A stretch of DNA of 37,841 bases from positions 1 through 37,841 of IMG/VR virus record IMGVR_UViG_3300010430_006924. One strand, given 5' to 3'. The position numbers and the translations under genes are program-made. The first letter of the stretch is position 1. Each line of letters starts with the position of its first letter. The notes below the pieces were generated by a model. The model had not been told where the DNA came from. It was given only the letters and a program-made list of their open reading frames with translations, and did not search any database. The DNA comes from a virus. Positions 23,431 through 30,540 of the stretch are shown here, piece by piece.

Positions 23431-23723
23431 CAGCGCGGCCCCTGTCTTGGTGAGGGTGGAACCTCGCCGCCTGTGCGCCGTGACTTCACCGCAACCTGTG
23501 CCTTGTCCACCAGCTCGACGCGCTCAACGTCAAACCAATGGGACTGCGGCTCTTTACCGTCGCCTGCTTTGGGTTGAACGAGGATTTGGTTGCAGCCCGA
23601 GATATACTCGATGCGCCCAATGCACACACCTTCGTAGCCGGTGATGGTGTCCCGAACTTTGTCGCCGCACTCAATGCCCTCATAGGGGTCATTGGCCTTG
23701 GCGTCTCGTTTGAAGATTTTCAC
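23430..23723 (-). CDS. Small conserved phage protein (GDKVRDxITGYEG type)
   Basis: A 97-residue protein. The segment GDKVRDTITGYEGVCIGRIEYISGC followed by PQSHWFDVERVEL resembles a small beta-barrel protein I know from many phage genomes, of unknown function. It starts with GTG at 23723 after AAGGAG, just past the outer spanin stop. Confidence 0.75.
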   Translation of the reverse strand: MKIFKRDAKANDPYEGIECGDKVRDTITGYEGVCIGRIEYISGCNQILVQPKAGDGKEPQSHWFDVERVELVDKAQVAVKSRRTGGEVPPSPRQGPR

Positions 23724-23735
23724 TCTGGTTCTCCT

Positions 23736-23960
23736 TCAGTTGGCCGCACGGAGCTGCTCTCGCAGCACAGCGTAATCGGCGATCATGACGGCCAAGGCGC
23801 TGCCCTCTGGTAGGGCCTCGAGCTCGTCGGCGGCTTGGGCAAGGAAGTCAGGGCTGTAGGCTTTCACCAGCCCAGGTCCGGTCCCGCCCAAGTCAAAAGG
23901 TTCCGTCGCGCATCCGGCGAGCGACAGAAGCGCGATCAGTGGCAACACGGCTGCCCGCAT
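23736..23960 (-). CDS. Outer-membrane spanin lipoprotein (Rz1-like)
   Basis: A 74-residue lipoprotein. The signal peptide ends in the lipobox LAGC, with Cys17 as the lipidation site; the mature chain is about 57 residues with a helical end (LAVMIADYAVLREQLRAAN). Its start lies inside the inner spanin gene in another frame, the nested Rz/Rz1 arrangement. Spanin pairs fuse inner and outer membranes as the last step of lysis. It is not proline-rich as in lambda Rz1, so the assignment rests mainly on lipobox and arrangement. Confidence 0.78.
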   Translation of the reverse strand: MRAAVLPLIALLSLAGCATEPFDLGGTGPGLVKAYSPDFLAQAADELEALPEGSALAVMIADYAVLREQLRAAN

Positions 23961-24138
23961 CCTGCATCCTCCTCATTGTCTTGATGGTTTCGATTTGCCG
24001 CCGCGACCGTTCGGCCTGGCGACCCTCTCTCTCCTTCACCATCCCGTAGCCTTTGACACCGGCCAGGATGGCGAGCCCAATCATGAGGTAGCGACCCCAA
24101 ACCGAGCGCGTGAACGCTGTGGCGAGCCAACCGATCAT
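23893..24138 (-). CDS. Inner-membrane spanin (Rz-like)
   Basis: An 81-residue protein with one N-terminal membrane segment (about residues 13-32, WGRYLMIGLAILAGVKGYG) and a charged periplasmic coiled coil (KEREGRQAERSRRQIETIKTMRRMQ). The start overlaps the stop of the 36-residue gene. The last 68 bases are shared with the start of the lipoprotein gene. Short for an inner spanin (usually over 100 residues). Confidence 0.75.
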   Translation of the reverse strand: MIGWLATAFTRSVWGRYLMIGLAILAGVKGYGMVKEREGRQAERSRRQIETIKTMRRMQDAGSRVATDRASVARRMRDGTF

Positions 24139-24245
24139 TTGATCCGCCTCCACGCCTTCCACAGAACGAAGGTCACAAAAATAACCAGCACAGCAGCCCA
24201 TGATGCGAGCAACCCGACAATGATCGGCAACCAATCCCAAATCAT
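24135..24245 (-). CDS. 36-residue single-pass membrane protein (holin candidate)
   Basis: Start ATG 24245 overlaps the endolysin stop (ATGA) and the TGA overlaps the inner spanin ATG, so it is fitted exactly between two lysis genes. The protein reads MIWDWLPIIVGLLASWAAV then a further hydrophobic run and WKAWRRIK at the C terminus, giving one long membrane helix with a positive cytoplasmic end. It could be a minimal holin, antiholin or lysis accessory; none is proven. Confidence 0.7.
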   Translation of the reverse strand: MIWDWLPIIVGLLASWAAVLVIFVTFVLWKAWRRIK

Positions 24246-25288
24246 CGCGCCAGGCTCCGATGCTCTCGCGCGTCGCGCAGGCGGCGCTTACGCGTAGTGT
24301 GACCAAGTGCGCGGAGGGCAATCCATGCCAGGACACAGAGGCCACAGAGCAAGAGAGCAGGCCAATGCTGCGTCACCAGGCCGGTCAGCGTCCCGAGCGC
24401 CCCTGACGCCGCATCCGCCGCCTGCGTGGCCTGTGTGGCGATGCCAGCGATACCGCCCAGGCCCACCAGGTCGCCGACACGGGCGGTCATGAGGGCGTCC
24501 TTGGCGGTGCCGCTCTCCGCATCGATGTCGGCTTGTGTGACCTTGCGCGGTGGACGTGGCTCGGCCTCTGACAACGCCCGCCAGGTCATGGCACCGGCCA
24601 CCGCGTCTGTGGTCAGGTCCTGATCGGCCTGGAAGGCCAGCAAGGCGGCGCGGGTCAGCGGCCCTAAATGCCCGTCCGTTCGCCCGCTGAAATACCCTAG
24701 CTCAGCAAGGTCGGCCTGCAGCTCGGCGACGGCGACACCCCGATCGCCGAACCGGAGAGTGGGCCGGTTGGTCTGCACAACCTCTTCAGCCCCGAGCATC
24801 ATGCGGATGCGATAGCGCATGTAATCGCCGACGGCGCGGGCCCCGCGGACATCGCTCTTCCAGGGCAGCCGGGCAATATCCCATTTGCCGCGCTGCACAA
24901 CACCCAAGGTGGGCTGAACCTCTGCGTGGGTGAGCACCGTCTGCGGCGTCACCGGGATCCCGTATTCGAGGCACAGACCCGCGATCATCTGGCAGAACGC
25001 GTTGAATTGCTCCTCAGTCAGCGGCGACGGCCCGGCATCGAACGGGTGTTCTTTGGCCCCACGCATCCCGCACATGGCAACACCGATCGAGCCGGTATTG
25101 AGGCGCAGCGTGTGAGCGGCATAGTCCCCATCGGAGGTGACAATGTTGTCCTCGATTGCCTCGGTCCCATGCACCACCGTGCCGTCGTGCTCGACCAAGC
25201 GATGGTAGTGCTCGCGATCATCGGCAGAGGCACGACCGCCTCCTGCCGTCCAGTGCGCAATGATGCGCGTCATTCGTCTGTCAGCCAT
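24242..25288 (-). CDS. Endolysin: N-acetylmuramoyl-alanine amidase with PG-binding domain and C-terminal anchor
   Basis: A 348-residue endolysin. Residues 1-150 are an amidase_2 domain: IIAHWTAGG gives the first zinc His and VLTHAEVQ the second, with a later Asp (KWDIARLP). A peptidoglycan-binding repeat follows at about 175-240 (LRFGDRGVAVAELQADLAELGYF, TRAALLAFQ). A membrane segment (WPALLLCGLCVLAWIALR) near residue 310 is followed by a basic tail (TTRKRRLRDAREH). The anchor at the C terminus is unusual for an endolysin without a signal sequence. The ATG at 25288 follows AGGAGGT and overlaps the regulator gene by 8 bases. Confidence 0.9.
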   Translation of the reverse strand: MADRRMTRIIAHWTAGGGRASADDREHYHRLVEHDGTVVHGTEAIEDNIVTSDGDYAAHTLRLNTGSIGVAMCGMRGAKEHPFDAGPSPLTEEQFNAFCQMIAGLCLEYGIPVTPQTVLTHAEVQPTLGVVQRGKWDIARLPWKSDVRGARAVGDYMRYRIRMMLGAEEVVQTNRPTLRFGDRGVAVAELQADLAELGYFSGRTDGHLGPLTRAALLAFQADQDLTTDAVAGAMTWRALSEAEPRPPRKVTQADIDAESGTAKDALMTARVGDLVGLGGIAGIATQATQAADAASGALGTLTGLVTQHWPALLLCGLCVLAWIALRALGHTTRKRRLRDAREHRSLAR

Positions 25289-25688
25289 TGGCGACCTCCT
25301 GCTCTGTGGTTTGCCCCTCGGCGATGATTTCTCTGATCCGGTACCGCGACATCTCGTAGACATCGGCGATCTCCTCGATCGGCACCCCTTCACCCGCGGC
25401 GCGGATGATCTGTCGGTTGCGGTGGGCCTTCTCCATGGCCTCCAGCGTTGATGGCTGAAGGATCATGCCGGAGAAGGCGTAGGAGAGCTTTGACGCATCA
25501 TCCCAACCGAGCATCTGGACCAGCTTGTGGTCCGCGGGCAGACGCTTGGGGATATAGATGCAGGCCCGCCAAGGCCGGGATCCCGAACGGGGGAGCTGGC
25601 GCACGAAATCGAGGGCCTTCTCGCGCCCGATCGCCTCGGCGATCTCTGCGACGGACTCGGGGAGTTTTGAACAGGGCTTAGGTGGCAT
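25281..25688 (-). CDS. Mor-like transcription regulator
   Basis: A 135-residue protein resembling the Mor/C activator family of phage Mu: LPESVAEIAEAIGREKALDFVRQLP (dimer domain), ACIYIPKRLPADHKLVQMLG, then RNRQIIRAAGEGVPIEEIADVYEMSRYRIREI as a C-terminal helix-turn-helix. In Mu these proteins switch on middle and late genes. It lies directly before the lysis and morphogenesis genes, where a late activator would suit. It overlaps the MT-A70 gene by 11 bases; the start follows GGGGAAA. Confidence 0.78.
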   Translation of the reverse strand: MPPKPCSKLPESVAEIAEAIGREKALDFVRQLPRSGSRPWRACIYIPKRLPADHKLVQMLGWDDASKLSYAFSGMILQPSTLEAMEKAHRNRQIIRAAGEGVPIEEIADVYEMSRYRIREIIAEGQTTEQEVANG

Positions 25689-26316
25689 CGAATTTCCCCA
25701 CCTCATTGCCCCACACCGTCCAACCGGGCCGGAACTGGCGCGAGAACAGCTCAATCCGGCGGGCATCGGGCATCAGGTTCTCTGCCGCCTCGAACGCCTC
25801 GTCGGGTTTGCGTGAGTGCTCGCGTACCTTCGCCTCAATCGTGATGGTTCCGGTCGGCCAGGGACCGCCCCCAAACTCGGAATGGAAGCCGTCGTCGAAT
25901 GTAGCCACCGTCGATCGTGTGGCCTTGGTCGTCTTCGGAGCCCCGCGGGTGGCAATCAGGAACGGCTCGTTTGAACTGCGCAGCACGTAGCCGGTGCCGA
26001 AGGCCTCCTTGCCACGGGTGGTGCGCTTCACCCATGTTCCCGCCGTCTTGTACTCGAACCCCCACGCCTCAATGACGCGCAGAGCGTCGGGCAGCATCGG
26101 GTTGGTGGCCCAGAGCCAAAGCAAGCAATCCGCTGCGGCAATGGCCTCGACCGGCAAAGCGCAGATGGCGTCCGTATCTTCGCAGGAATAGTGCGCCTGC
26201 GGAGCCTTCTCTTCACCGGCCTCGGAACGCAGATCAAAGCGCCAGGGCGGGTCCGCGACAATCATGTTGAAGCCACCGTGCGGGCGCATGTCCAGGAACT
26301 CACGAAGGGCGCTCAT
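25678..26316 (-). CDS. MT-A70 family adenine-N6 DNA methyltransferase
   Basis: A 212-residue MT-A70 methylase. The motif FNMIVADPPWRFD carries the catalytic DPPW; CLLWLWATNPMLPDALRVIEAWGFEYKTAGTWVK and GTGYVLRSSNEPFLIATRG are the family's core. AdoMet-dependent N6 methylation of adenine is expected. The start at 26316 has GGAGG eight bases upstream and overlaps the previous stop. It is the second adenine methylase in the phage. Confidence 0.92.
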   Translation of the reverse strand: MSALREFLDMRPHGGFNMIVADPPWRFDLRSEAGEEKAPQAHYSCEDTDAICALPVEAIAAADCLLWLWATNPMLPDALRVIEAWGFEYKTAGTWVKRTTRGKEAFGTGYVLRSSNEPFLIATRGAPKTTKATRSTVATFDDGFHSEFGGGPWPTGTITIEAKVREHSRKPDEAFEAAENLMPDARRIELFSRQFRPGWTVWGNEVGKFDAT

Positions 26317-26996
26317 AGCATCGCCTCCTGTGAGCCGGTTGCGCCCAGCGCCTTCGCTCCAATGACAGGCTTGCGCCATTGCCGACGGCGGAGCTGGTCG
26401 ATCATACCCGCATGAATGGCGGGGGCAGGAAGCTGTTCGCAGATAGCCTGTGTCAGCGGCTCCACATTGGCTTTGCCGATCACCTTGACCTGGGTGAGAC
26501 GCGCCATGTCGTAGAGCTCGTCGCGCCAAAGGGTCCCGCACATGCTGTGGGGGCACAGCAAACGCGACTCACGCGCGGCACACGGATCGTAGCGGCTCTC
26601 ATCGCGCAGTTGCTCATATCGATGTCCGTGTTTCGTGGGGATGCGCTCCCCGAGCTTGGTCGCACGATTGAAAGCCCGGACCTTGCCCTCCCAGAGCTCC
26701 AATCGTCCCCAACCTCGTGGGCGCTGGGCGTAGCAACGATCCTGCAGGTCAGGCGAAGGCAGGAGCCACATACGGCGACACACGCGCCCATAGGCCATAC
26801 CCTGCAGCTTCAACCGCGCTGGGCTGTCCCCGTCGCCCTTGATCTCAACACCCACGATCTCCGTCTCGGTGATGGCGGCGACATCGACCAGAGCACCGCC
26901 CCAATCGGCAACGCTCAGCTCAGTGACGATGATCGCGCCAGGATAGGTTTCTGCCAGCCAATCGACGGCCAAGGGCAAGAGCTCAGGAGCCTTCAT
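26313..26996 (-). CDS. PD-(D/E)XK nuclease-like protein
   Basis: A 227-residue protein. The N-terminal half fits a restriction-type nuclease fold: IIVTELSV (Glu), ALVDVAAI (Asp) and IVGVEIKGDGDSPARLKLQ (ExK), resembling MmcB- or sce7726-like families. The C-terminal half has cysteines and His in LLCPHSMCGTLW that could bind zinc. Starts and stops overlap both neighbours (ATGA). It could repair, process or restrict DNA; coupling to a methylase gene is suggestive only. Confidence 0.78.
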   Translation of the reverse strand: MKAPELLPLAVDWLAETYPGAIIVTELSVADWGGALVDVAAITETEIVGVEIKGDGDSPARLKLQGMAYGRVCRRMWLLPSPDLQDRCYAQRPRGWGRLELWEGKVRAFNRATKLGERIPTKHGHRYEQLRDESRYDPCAARESRLLCPHSMCGTLWRDELYDMARLTQVKVIGKANVEPLTQAICEQLPAPAIHAGMIDQLRRRQWRKPVIGAKALGATGSQEAML

Positions 26997-27376
26997 ACTT
27001 CGCGCACCTCCACGCCCTGGGCGGCGGCAACAGCACGGCGGACCTCATAGTCCCGCGTGGGCATCCCCTTCGCGTCTTCGTAAATGGTCAAGCCGGTGGC
27101 GACTTCCACATAGCCAAAGTCCACCGTGATCCGCATCTGCCGCCCCTTGCGGGCCAAGAGAGGACCGTCACGACCCTCGAGCGGGACAACGACCTGACGG
27201 CGCAGCTCGATAATTTCCCCAGCCTGCTCCAGGAGCTTCAGCTCCGCCCAGCGCTTCGCCTCACGTTTGCTATCGAAGGTGATGCCATCAACCGTGATGC
27301 GCTGGGCGCTGTATTTCTGGCTCTTGGGCTGCTCCTGCATGGCGCGGAGCTCGGCTGCGGACATGCGGTCTGTCAT
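26993..27376 (-). CDS. DUF1064-type endonuclease-like protein
   Basis: A 127-residue protein with the DUF1064 pattern: KYSAQRITVDGITFDSKREAKRWAELKLLEQAGEI, ELRRQVVVPLE, ITVDFGYVEV and a later EDAKGMPTRDYEVRR. Family members are phage nuclease-fold proteins thought to act in recombination or junction resolution (Asp in VDF, Glu-x-Lys in YEDAKG). It overlaps both neighbours by four bases. Confidence 0.88.
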   Translation of the reverse strand: MTDRMSAAELRAMQEQPKSQKYSAQRITVDGITFDSKREAKRWAELKLLEQAGEIIELRRQVVVPLEGRDGPLLARKGRQMRITVDFGYVEVATGLTIYEDAKGMPTRDYEVRRAVAAAQGVEVREV

Positions 27377-27921
27377 TCGAGCTCCATCATGGTGGTCAGC
27401 TCGTACTTGGCCGAGGTCTTATTGAACTTGACGGCAACGGCACGACCGACATCGATGCCCAGCGCGGCTGCAAGCTCATTCAGGAACTGAAGAACGTTAC
27501 GCATCCGTGCCGTGAAGGCAGCCATCAGGGCCGCGGTCACAGCCTTGTCAACGTCCTGAAGGATTGCCATGGACACTTGCCCAACGGCCCAATCTACCGC
27601 GAGAGCCAACTCCAAGGGCTTTCCGTCCGGTTTGGGCGGCTTCGTTGTGGCAGGGTCCTCAAGCTCAATCCGAAGCTCACAGGCTAGGAGGTCCAGCGAG
27701 ATCACCGTGTCCCCGATCTCGTCCGCCACATCCTCGAGCGTGAGAGTTGAACCACAGATGCCGCGCTGGGCGCGAACCAGCTTTTTCACCGCCCCAGCCA
27801 CCTCTCCGGCTTCGTCTGCCACCTCGAGGGCGCGAAACAGGATGTCCGCCTTTTCGTTCCCGGCCCATTCGTCCTGGCGGGCGACGTTCGCGGCTCGGAG
27901 CTTTTTGAAATCAATGGTCAC
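27373..27921 (-). CDS. MazG-like nucleotide pyrophosphohydrolase
   Basis: A 182-residue protein. EVADEAGEVAGAVKK followed by DVADEIGDTVISLDLLACEL reproduces the MazG metal-binding pattern ExxE ... ExxD. The remaining half (LAVDWAVGQVSMAIL) is a second helical part of lesser similarity. Phage MazG-like enzymes hydrolyse (d)NTPs or alarmones. It opens the cluster of nuclease and methylase genes and overlaps both neighbours. Confidence 0.83.
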   Translation of the reverse strand: MTIDFKKLRAANVARQDEWAGNEKADILFRALEVADEAGEVAGAVKKLVRAQRGICGSTLTLEDVADEIGDTVISLDLLACELRIELEDPATTKPPKPDGKPLELALAVDWAVGQVSMAILQDVDKAVTAALMAAFTARMRNVLQFLNELAAALGIDVGRAVAVKFNKTSAKYELTTMMELE

Positions 27922-28199
27922 TTGCGGGTCTCCTGCTTTGCCTTGAGTTGCTGACCCGCGAATTTGAGCGCCCGAGCGATGTCGGCTGCGACCGGGTCAG
28001 TCGCGGCAAGGCGGTATTGGAACTGGTAGGCCCCTTGGATTTCATCGAGACTGTGGAACCGGGTGGTGCGCATCACCGGCATGATCAGCCCAGGGCGCGG
28101 GGCCGTGACCACGCAATCACCTGCGTCCAGATCGACGGTGACGGTGACCTCTCCGAAGGTGGTGCCGTTGGTGGCCGGGTCAGCATGGATATTGCTCAT
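27918..28199 (-). CDS. Hypothetical protein
   Basis: A 93-residue protein. A beta-rich N-terminal half (GEVTVTVDLDAGDCVVTAP) is followed by a helix with AADIARALKFAGQQLKAKQE. I do not recognise it. The ATG at 28199 overlaps the O-like gene stop (ATGA) and is preferred over an upstream start that lies within it. Confidence 0.7.
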   Translation of the reverse strand: MSNIHADPATNGTTFGEVTVTVDLDAGDCVVTAPRPGLIMPVMRTTRFHSLDEIQGAYQFQYRLAATDPVAADIARALKFAGQQLKAKQETRK

Positions 28200-29107
28200 A
28201 GCGCCACCCCCGCTGCCCGGCACTGCTCGACGGTCACAAGCCCACGCGAGACCAGCTCACGCGCGGACGCTGCCGACACATGACGCCCAACCCACGAGTG
28301 ACCCTCGCGGATCGACTTGGCGCGTTGCTCAAGGATCACATTCGGGCTCACCGGCTTCTCGGCGGTGGCGAACTGCAACCACCGCTTCTGCTCCACCCAA
28401 TTCTCAGAATAGGCGATGTAGCGTGGGTGGTTGCCCTTCTGCTCGGCGGCGTAGGCCTTGGCCCCGGAGAGGATGGCGTCGCAGCTCGCACCGTCCTGGC
28501 AAACCGCCTTCTTCAGCGCAGCCTCGGTCTTTTCCCGATCACCGGCCCGAGGATAGACCGCGAAGAACCGATCAACGAAATCATCATTCAAATCGCTTGT
28601 CTGCGGGGCGGTCTCCGCCGCGCAAGGTTCTTTTGTAGGTTCTTTTACAGGGTTAGTGTCCGATTTTGAGACACGGGAATCGCGATTTTTGGGACACGGG
28701 ATTTGCGATTTTTGGGACACGGCTCCCGTGTCCGAATTTGGGACACGGCTCCCCTCAATGTTCCCGCTTTGGACCTCGGCAATCCGTGTCTCATAATCGG
28801 ACACGGCAAACTCTATATGTGGGGGCTTCGCAAAGTCGATCGCCAAGACGTAGAAGGTCGGCATCTGCTTTTGCGTTTTCGGGTTCACCCTTGGAACGCG
28901 GACCAACAGCCCGGTGCCCTCGAGGTCCTCGAGATGCCGGTTCACGGTGGATCGCGACATGTTGCAATCGTGGGCGAGCAGAGCCTGCTCGGGATCCACG
29001 CGCAGCGTGTCTTTGTTGTGGCGGTCGGCCAGCATGACCAGGACCCGCCATGGCGCTGGCTTTAGCTGTCGCTGTTCAAGCGCCCAATTCATTGCGCGAT
29101 GGCTCAT
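28196..29107 (-). CDS. O-like replication initiator with winged helix
   Basis: A 303-residue protein. Residues 8-85 are a winged helix-turn-helix (MLADRHNKD, LAHDCNMSRSTVNRHLEDLEGTGLL). The middle (about 110-150) is a linker of repeating SRV-SDT-SQK type whose DNA is a set of iterons. The C-terminal part (FVDRFFAVYPRAGDREKTEAALKKA, then HPRYIAYSENWVEQKRWL) is like phage replication proteins acting with a helicase loader. By analogy with lambda O it would bind its own gene as origin. Start 29107 or ATG at 29092 are both possible. It begins the leftward replication and late unit. Confidence 0.85.
   Translation of the reverse strand: MSHRAMNWALEQRQLKPAPWRVLVMLADRHNKDTLRVDPEQALLAHDCNMSRSTVNRHLEDLEGTGLLVRVPRVNPKTQKQMPTFYVLAIDFAKPPHIEFAVSDYETRIAEVQSGNIEGSRVPNSDTGAVSQKSQIPCPKNRDSRVSKSDTNPVKEPTKEPCAAETAPQTSDLNDDFVDRFFAVYPRAGDREKTEAALKKAVCQDGASCDAILSGAKAYAAEQKGNHPRYIAYSENWVEQKRWLQFATAEKPVSPNVILEQRAKSIREGHSWVGRHVSAASARELVSRGLVTVEQCRAAGVAL
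28661..28748 (+). repeat. Iteron cluster; candidate replication origin
   Basis: Four direct copies of a unit like CGATTTTTGGGACACGG start at 28661, 28683, 28706 and 28733 (spacing 22, 23 and 27). The core GGGACACGG is exact in three and GAGACACGG in the first. Inverted copies of the core occur at 28725-28733 and a further direct half near 28799. About two helical turns per unit fits binding of one initiator per repeat on one DNA face. Confidence 0.72.
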
Positions 29108-29288
29108 AGCTCACCGCACAACATCGCCCCTCGACGTTGCTCCATGTCTCTGCTCCTGAAATAGGTTTGCTGCCTTGTTGGGGGCTTCTCTGGCCCCGGA
29201 ATTGACCGTCGCTTTGACACGCGGTCATTGCCCTCCGAAAATGTCGTATGCGCCCCAGAGGGCGAGACAGATTCGAGGGATTGATTTG
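29108..29288. other. Intergenic control region between O-like and WYL-like genes
   Basis: No gene seen. On the plus strand it contains a promoter for the WYL-like gene and a GAGGG ribosome site. On the minus strand it is the leader of the O-like gene, with GGTGAG before the ATG. Confidence 0.5.
29214..29242 (+). promoter_or_regulatory. Sigma-70 type promoter for the WYL-like gene
   Basis: TTGACA at 29214-29219, a 17-base spacer and GAAAAT at 29237-29242, ending 46 bases before the start codon. The -35 is perfect and the -10 matches four of six. Confidence 0.5.
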
Positions 29289-29741
29289 ATGTTTGAAGCG
29301 TTGGTGTTCTTGTTCGTGATTTTCTGCGCCGTGCGGCTTGTGATCGTGCTCAGGCGGCGAAAGAAAGGCGCGGCGGGTGATGGTCAGGACGGCGGAGAGC
29401 CGTGGTATCACCAGCCATGGGTAGAGGCGCAAAAGTGGACCGAAACCGCTGATCCGCCCGAGAACGGCAAATACGCAACCTGGGATGAGGCGCTCAATCG
29501 CCCGATAACGGACGCTCTGCGTTTCGAGATCGAATACGCCGATCGCGACGGCGTCGTAACGGAACGAACGATCAGGCCGCAAATGATCCACATCGCAGGG
29601 GATCGGCTGTACATCGAAGCATACTGCGAGGCCCGAGAGGAAACCCGGACCTTTCTCGATAGCAACATCCGAGCGACGAAAAACCTTCAGACAGGCCGCT
29701 CGTTGTCCGATCTGGGCGGCTACCTTCGAAGCCGATACTAG
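29289..29741 (+). CDS. Membrane-anchored WYL-like domain protein
   Basis: A 150-residue protein. It begins with a membrane helix (MFEALVFLFVIFCAVRLVIVL) then RRRKK. The C-terminal half (DALRFEIEYADRDGVVTERTIRPQMIHIAGDRLYIEAYCEAREETRTFLDSNI, seen at about residues 77-130) matches a WYL-type ligand-binding domain, known as sensor part of bacterial and phage regulators. There is no DNA-binding domain, which is unusual. It lies on the opposite strand to the leftward unit, with its own promoter, so it may be expressed in the lysogen. Start chosen for the GAGGGA site and the helix. Confidence 0.78.
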   Translation: MFEALVFLFVIFCAVRLVIVLRRRKKGAAGDGQDGGEPWYHQPWVEAQKWTETADPPENGKYATWDEALNRPITDALRFEIEYADRDGVVTERTIRPQMIHIAGDRLYIEAYCEAREETRTFLDSNIRATKNLQTGRSLSDLGGYLRSRY

Positions 29742-29895
29742 GGCCGCAAAGGTCCACGTGGGGCTCGAGCAGCGATCTGGACTTATAACCTGAGCAGCGA
29801 ATCTGCTGCTGTGCAGCGTGGGGCTGGAGGTTAGTCCCGAGATAAGTCCGGACATTAGTCCGTCAAAAGGCAAAAAAAGAGAGGTCGGCGTCATA
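29742..29895. other. Intergenic region with short repeats
   Basis: No gene seen. It holds a 6-bp stem (AGCAGC-GAATCT-GCTGCT at 29793-29810) without a T-run, and three spaced copies of (T/A)AGTCC between 29832 and 29864. A role as leader or weak terminator for convergent transcripts is possible. Confidence 0.35.
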
Positions 29896-30240
29896 TCAAG
29901 CGGCCTCCCCAAAGAGCATCTGCAAGGCGACAGGGCCGTGCTCACGGACGGCAATGGCAACATGCCCGCCAACGGCACCGAAATCGCCTTTCCACCAATT
30001 ACGTGCGGTCCGCTCCGACACGTTGAACACGCGTGTCACATGACCGATGTTGCGGAAATTGGCTTGGATATACGCCTGCCACCGCGCGGGAAACTCCCGG
30101 TGAACCTGATATGGATCGTAGCGCGGATTTTCGGTGGACGAAGGTCCGGTCGCCTGCCCAGGCCCCATTGTGACAGGCTCACCATATGATGAGCCATTTA
30201 CATAAATCACGACAGGGGACTGAGGCGCGGCGATGTTCAT
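29896..30240 (-). CDS. Helix-turn-helix early protein
   Basis: A 114-residue protein. The C-terminal half has a helix-turn-helix (NFRNIGHVTRVFNVSERTARNWWKG). The first 45 residues are flexible and Pro/Gly-rich. The start overlaps the Cro-like stop (ATGA) and has GAGGAG eight bases upstream. It occupies the place of lambda cII in the leftward operon, so it may be a regulator; this is inference. Confidence 0.8.
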   Translation of the reverse strand: MNIAAPQSPVVIYVNGSSYGEPVTMGPGQATGPSSTENPRYDPYQVHREFPARWQAYIQANFRNIGHVTRVFNVSERTARNWWKGDFGAVGGHVAIAVREHGPVALQMLFGEAA

Positions 30241-30458
30241 GCAGCTCGCTCCTCAAGCTGAAGGAACGAGAACAGAGTGCGAGGTGGCTCATCCTTGCCT
30301 TGCGTTGCAGCCATTTGGCACAAAGCGTCGTACCAGGCGGCGGGGAGTGTCCCGGCCTGCATGTGCGAATGAACCGTTGTGTGCTTCTTCTTCAGCCCCT
30401 GCGCAACCGCACGGTAGCCTCCCAAAGCATCAATGAACTCTCTCGGATTTGCATACAT
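30237..30458 (-). CDS. Cro-like DNA-binding protein
   Basis: A 73-residue protein with MYANPREFIDALGGYRAVAQGLKKKHTTVHSHMQAGTLPAAWYDAL, a small helix-turn-helix of the Cro/YdaS-like class found opposite phage repressors. The ATG at 30458 (after CGGAG) is preferred; a start at 30497 would put the operator at 30471-30489 within the coding region. It is the first gene of the leftward unit and diverges from the repressor gene. Confidence 0.8.
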   Translation of the reverse strand: MYANPREFIDALGGYRAVAQGLKKKHTTVHSHMQAGTLPAAWYDALCQMAATQGKDEPPRTLFSFLQLEERAA

Positions 30459-30470
30459 ACACTCCGCGAT

Positions 30471-30489
30471 AATCCGAAATTTGCGGATT
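30471..30489. promoter_or_regulatory. Operator O1 (perfect 19-bp palindrome)
   Basis: AATCCGAAATTTGCGGATT: arms AATCCG/CGGATT around 7 bases. It lies in the divergent gap between Cro-like and CI-like genes. Confidence 0.8.
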
Positions 30490-30510
30490 TTCAACATCCA
30501 AAAGAGAGAA

Positions 30511-30529
30511 AATTCAAAAAATTCGGATT
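30511..30529. promoter_or_regulatory. Operator O2 (imperfect)
   Basis: AATTCA-N7-CGGATT, right arm perfect and left arm four of six matches, 40 bases from O1 and 11 bases before the repressor start. A weak second site for autoregulation is likely. Confidence 0.55.
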
Positions 30530-30540
30530 TAGTTTATCGA

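Noticed and set aside
28661-28748. Repeat cluster as a CRISPR array
   Set aside because: Units are short, imperfect and spaced 22-27 bp without unique spacers, lie inside a coding region and have no cas genes nearby; iterons explain them.
29793-29810. Stem-loop after the WYL-like gene as a rho-independent terminator
   Set aside because: Six-bp stem with no T-run after it; kept only as an intergenic note.
29076-29978. 300-codon open frame on the minus strand across the WYL-like gene
   Set aside because: It is the shadow of a well-supported plus-strand gene with promoter, ribosome site and domain match; its translation shows no family pattern.
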